Below are positions 62,330 to 64,000 of a stretch of 64,000 bases of DNA, in pieces. This DNA comes from Symbiobacterium terraclitae. GTDB lineage: Bacteria; Bacillota; Sulfobacillia; Symbiobacteriales; Symbiobacteriaceae. The stretch is from positions 38,024 to 102,023 of the forward strand of contig NZ_JAGGLG010000013.1 in assembly GCF_017874315.1 (NCBI RefSeq), read 5' to 3'. Position 1 is the stretch's first letter. The number at the start of each line of letters is the position of its first letter. The position numbers and the translations under genes are program-made. The notes under the pieces were generated by a model. It was not told the origin of the DNA. It worked only from the letters and a program-made list of their open reading frames with translations, and searched no databases.

Positions 62330-63909
62330 ACCTCTGCGCCCTGACGGAGGACCTGCTGCCGCTCTATGCCGACGGCCTGCTCTCGCCGGCCACGCGGCAG
62401 GTGCTGGAAAGGCACGCCGCCGGGTGTCCCGCCTGCCGGCAGCGCCTGCGGGCGGGAGCCATCCCACCGCCGCCGGCCGTCCCACCGGCGGAGCCGAGGG
62501 TGGAGCGGGCCGCGCGGGACTTCTTCGGTCGCCTGCGCCGCCTCCTGTTCGGCGGGCTGGCGGCAGCCGTGGCGCTGATGGTCCTCGTCGGCAGCCTGAG
62601 CTACACCCTGGGGCGCCAGCGGCCGGCGGAGGCGCGGCGGGTTCCCTTTCGGGTGGCAGGCGCCGGGGATCTGGCGGCCCGGGCGATCCCGGGCTGGGAA
62701 CGCGCCAGCGCGGCCGGCCTGGTGGCGGACCTCGGGATCACGGAGCGCATCCCGGGCACAGACGCCGCGATCACGCTGGAGAGGGCCTGGTTCAGCGGGC
62801 GGCAGGTCTACGTGCTGTACACCGTGAGAGCCCCGGAAGGCGGCCACTGGCTGCCGGCCGAGGCACTGCTCCGCGGCGATGACCCCGAACGGCCTCACAG
62901 CGAAGGCCGCACCGACTGGAACCGCCTGTCGACCTGGGGCGGCTTCTCGCGGGAGGGGTTCCACTCCGTCCTGATCTTCCGTGCGGTTCCGCCGGTCCAT
63001 GACGCCTCCCGACTGGAGCTGGTCCTCCGCCAGTGGGCGAGGGTATCGCCCGGCTCCGGCGTGTCCCGGACCGAGACCTTCTGGGCGGACCTGCGCATCC
63101 CCATCCCGTGGGACCGGGACTACCTGACCGAGCCCGCCCCTGACGTCCTCTCGTGGCCGCAGCAGCACACCTGGCTCGGGCGCACCCTCGCCCTGGACAC
63201 GCTGGAGGTGGGCGTCGGCCGGACGCAACTGACCGGCGAGATCACGCTTCCGGAGGGCGAGCGGGACCCGGTTCTGATGGCCTCGCTCATCGTCGGCGGC
63301 CAGGAACTGGGCGGGGGCGCCCACACGCTGGAACCCGCCGGCGAGCCGGGGCGGTACCGCTTCACGGCCACCTTCGACGGACCGAACCGGTGGCCGGCGC
63401 CCGTGCAGCTCCGGCTCCACGGCATCGGTCTTGCCACCGACCAGACCCTGAAGTGGACGGTCAACTGGGCCAAGTACCGGGGCGACGGCCCAACGGAAGA
63501 CCGGCTGATGGACCCGGAGGATCAGGTGACAGTCCGCTTCTACGACAGCGAACTGATCAGCATCTACGCCCATGACGGCGGCGTGGCCATCGAGCAGCGG
63601 GACCCCGAGCGGAAGGCCCCGTACGTGAGGGCCCACCTGGGCGGCCACGGGCGCGGCTTTCCGGACGACCTGGGGCCGGGGTTTGAGGTGGAGAACGACG
63701 CAGGGGAGGTCATCACCAACCTCGGGGGCGGCGGCGGCGCGGTCTACGGCGGCCCGGGACGGAACGGCGTGCGGGAGGGCGTGGCGGTGATGTGGTGGGA
63801 CGAACTCCCCGAGGCGTTCCGCCAGTCGTACCGGCTGATCATCCGGTACGTGCAGCCCTCCGCGCTGCTGGTGCTGGACGAGACGTGGACGCTGACCGTG
63901 GAGGACTGA
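62320..63909 (+). CDS. Membrane anti-sigma factor (zf-HC2) with a large outer domain
   Basis: 529 residues. The N-terminal zinc-binding anti-sigma segment has HAAGCPACRQRL (HxxxCxxC) near residue 31. A single membrane helix lies at about 80-105 (LFGGLAAAVALMVLVGSL). The remaining 420 residues are outside the cell, beta-rich, and similar in layout to DUF4179-type anti-sigma partners. It should hold the ECF factor at the membrane until an outside signal releases it. The start is a TTG at 62320 behind GAAGGGGGG, overlapping the sigma gene. Confidence 0.85.
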   Translation: MEIDLCALTEDLLPLYADGLLSPATRQVLERHAAGCPACRQRLRAGAIPPPPAVPPAEPRVERAARDFFGRLRRLLFGGLAAAVALMVLVGSLSYTLGRQRPAEARRVPFRVAGAGDLAARAIPGWERASAAGLVADLGITERIPGTDAAITLERAWFSGRQVYVLYTVRAPEGGHWLPAEALLRGDDPERPHSEGRTDWNRLSTWGGFSREGFHSVLIFRAVPPVHDASRLELVLRQWARVSPGSGVSRTETFWADLRIPIPWDRDYLTEPAPDVLSWPQQHTWLGRTLALDTLEVGVGRTQLTGEITLPEGERDPVLMASLIVGGQELGGGAHTLEPAGEPGRYRFTATFDGPNRWPAPVQLRLHGIGLATDQTLKWTVNWAKYRGDGPTEDRLMDPEDQVTVRFYDSELISIYAHDGGVAIEQRDPERKAPYVRAHLGGHGRGFPDDLGPGFEVENDAGEVITNLGGGGGAVYGGPGRNGVREGVAVMWWDELPEAFRQSYRLIIRYVQPSALLVLDETWTLTVED

Positions 63910-63910
63910 A

Positions 63911-64000
63911 TAGAGTAGGGGCTGGCCTTTCGGCCAACGCCCCCTCGTCAAACCGGACGTGCAGTTTTCCCGCATCCGGCTTCCGCCGGTCGTAGCCCTA
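63911..64000 (-). mobile_element. Group II intron 3' end (domains V and VI)
   Basis: On the minus strand, about 63950-63982 forms a domain V hairpin: AAGCCGG with the AGC triad, ATGCGG-GAAA tetraloop region, and TGCACGTCCGGTTT closing. Domain VI follows at about 63913-63949 (a GGGGGC...GCCCC hairpin with GGCC-GAAA-GGCC tip) and the intron ends CTACTCTAT, beside the anti-sigma stop codon. The rest, including any reverse transcriptase gene, lies beyond the right edge. Confidence 0.85.

Overview
The window is very GC-rich (roughly two thirds G+C or more) but carries an endospore-forming Firmicute gene set: sigma-K, a SleL-like spore-cortex hydrolase, T-box leaders on alaS, metG and cimA, a perfect Rex operator, and the ireB-ruvX-yrzB-mltG neighbourhood. 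High GC plus sporulation genes and a group II intron end point to Symbiobacterium or a close relative. That assignment is inference from gene content; no database was searched.

Layout. 1-9987 is almost entirely minus strand: shikimate-pathway genes (aroK partial, aroC, a prepilin peptidase, aroE), a YqeG-type phosphatase, an oligopeptide-type permease pair whose second member carries a large extra C-terminal domain, sigK, and a two-gene ABC-2 exporter. 10391-15828 (minus) holds a group II PLP decarboxylase, a chemoreceptor, a HEPN-like plus CBS protein and a lone PTS IIA. 16119-23297 (plus) holds a NitT/TauT/thiamine-precursor-type ABC importer, an FtsK/SpoIIIE translocase, an acetyltransferase and an ECF-like sigma factor with a small partner ORF. 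hflKC follows on minus.

25390-42693 is a glycerol and carbohydrate region: a YhfZ-like regulator, a GlcD/alkyl-DHAP-synthase-like flavoprotein with a GlpD-like dehydrogenase, a family 5 uracil-DNA glycosylase, a ZIP transporter, a SleL-like hydrolase, ManA, the anaerobic glpABC operon (minus) and an M3 oligopeptidase. The intergenic spaces here are packed with five different tandem-repeat arrays (units 50, 60, 16, 17-18 and 37 bp) and one AT-richer inverted-repeat element. Further repeats sit inside coding sequence of glpB, the ftsK linker and a Cys/His-rich coat-like protein.

42750-64000 holds cimA under an isoleucine T-box, three tRNAs (Phe, Ala, Leu), an NDH-2 gene with a Rex operator, an SDR protein, a block of cell-wall and conserved Firmicute genes (PBP, mltG, yrzB, ruvX, rhomboid, ireB), alaS and metG with Ala- and Met-specifying T-boxes, a gluzincin-like protein, a lipoprotein, an ECF sigma/anti-sigma pair, and at the right edge domains V and VI of a group II intron on the minus strand.

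How they fit: redox and amino-acid supply are controlled by visible cis elements (Rex, T-boxes). The glp region offers two alternative glycerol-3-phosphate oxidation routes. The most unusual features are the minisatellite load, the inverted-repeat element, the permease fusion, the HEPN-CBS protein and the metG leader nested in the preceding gene.
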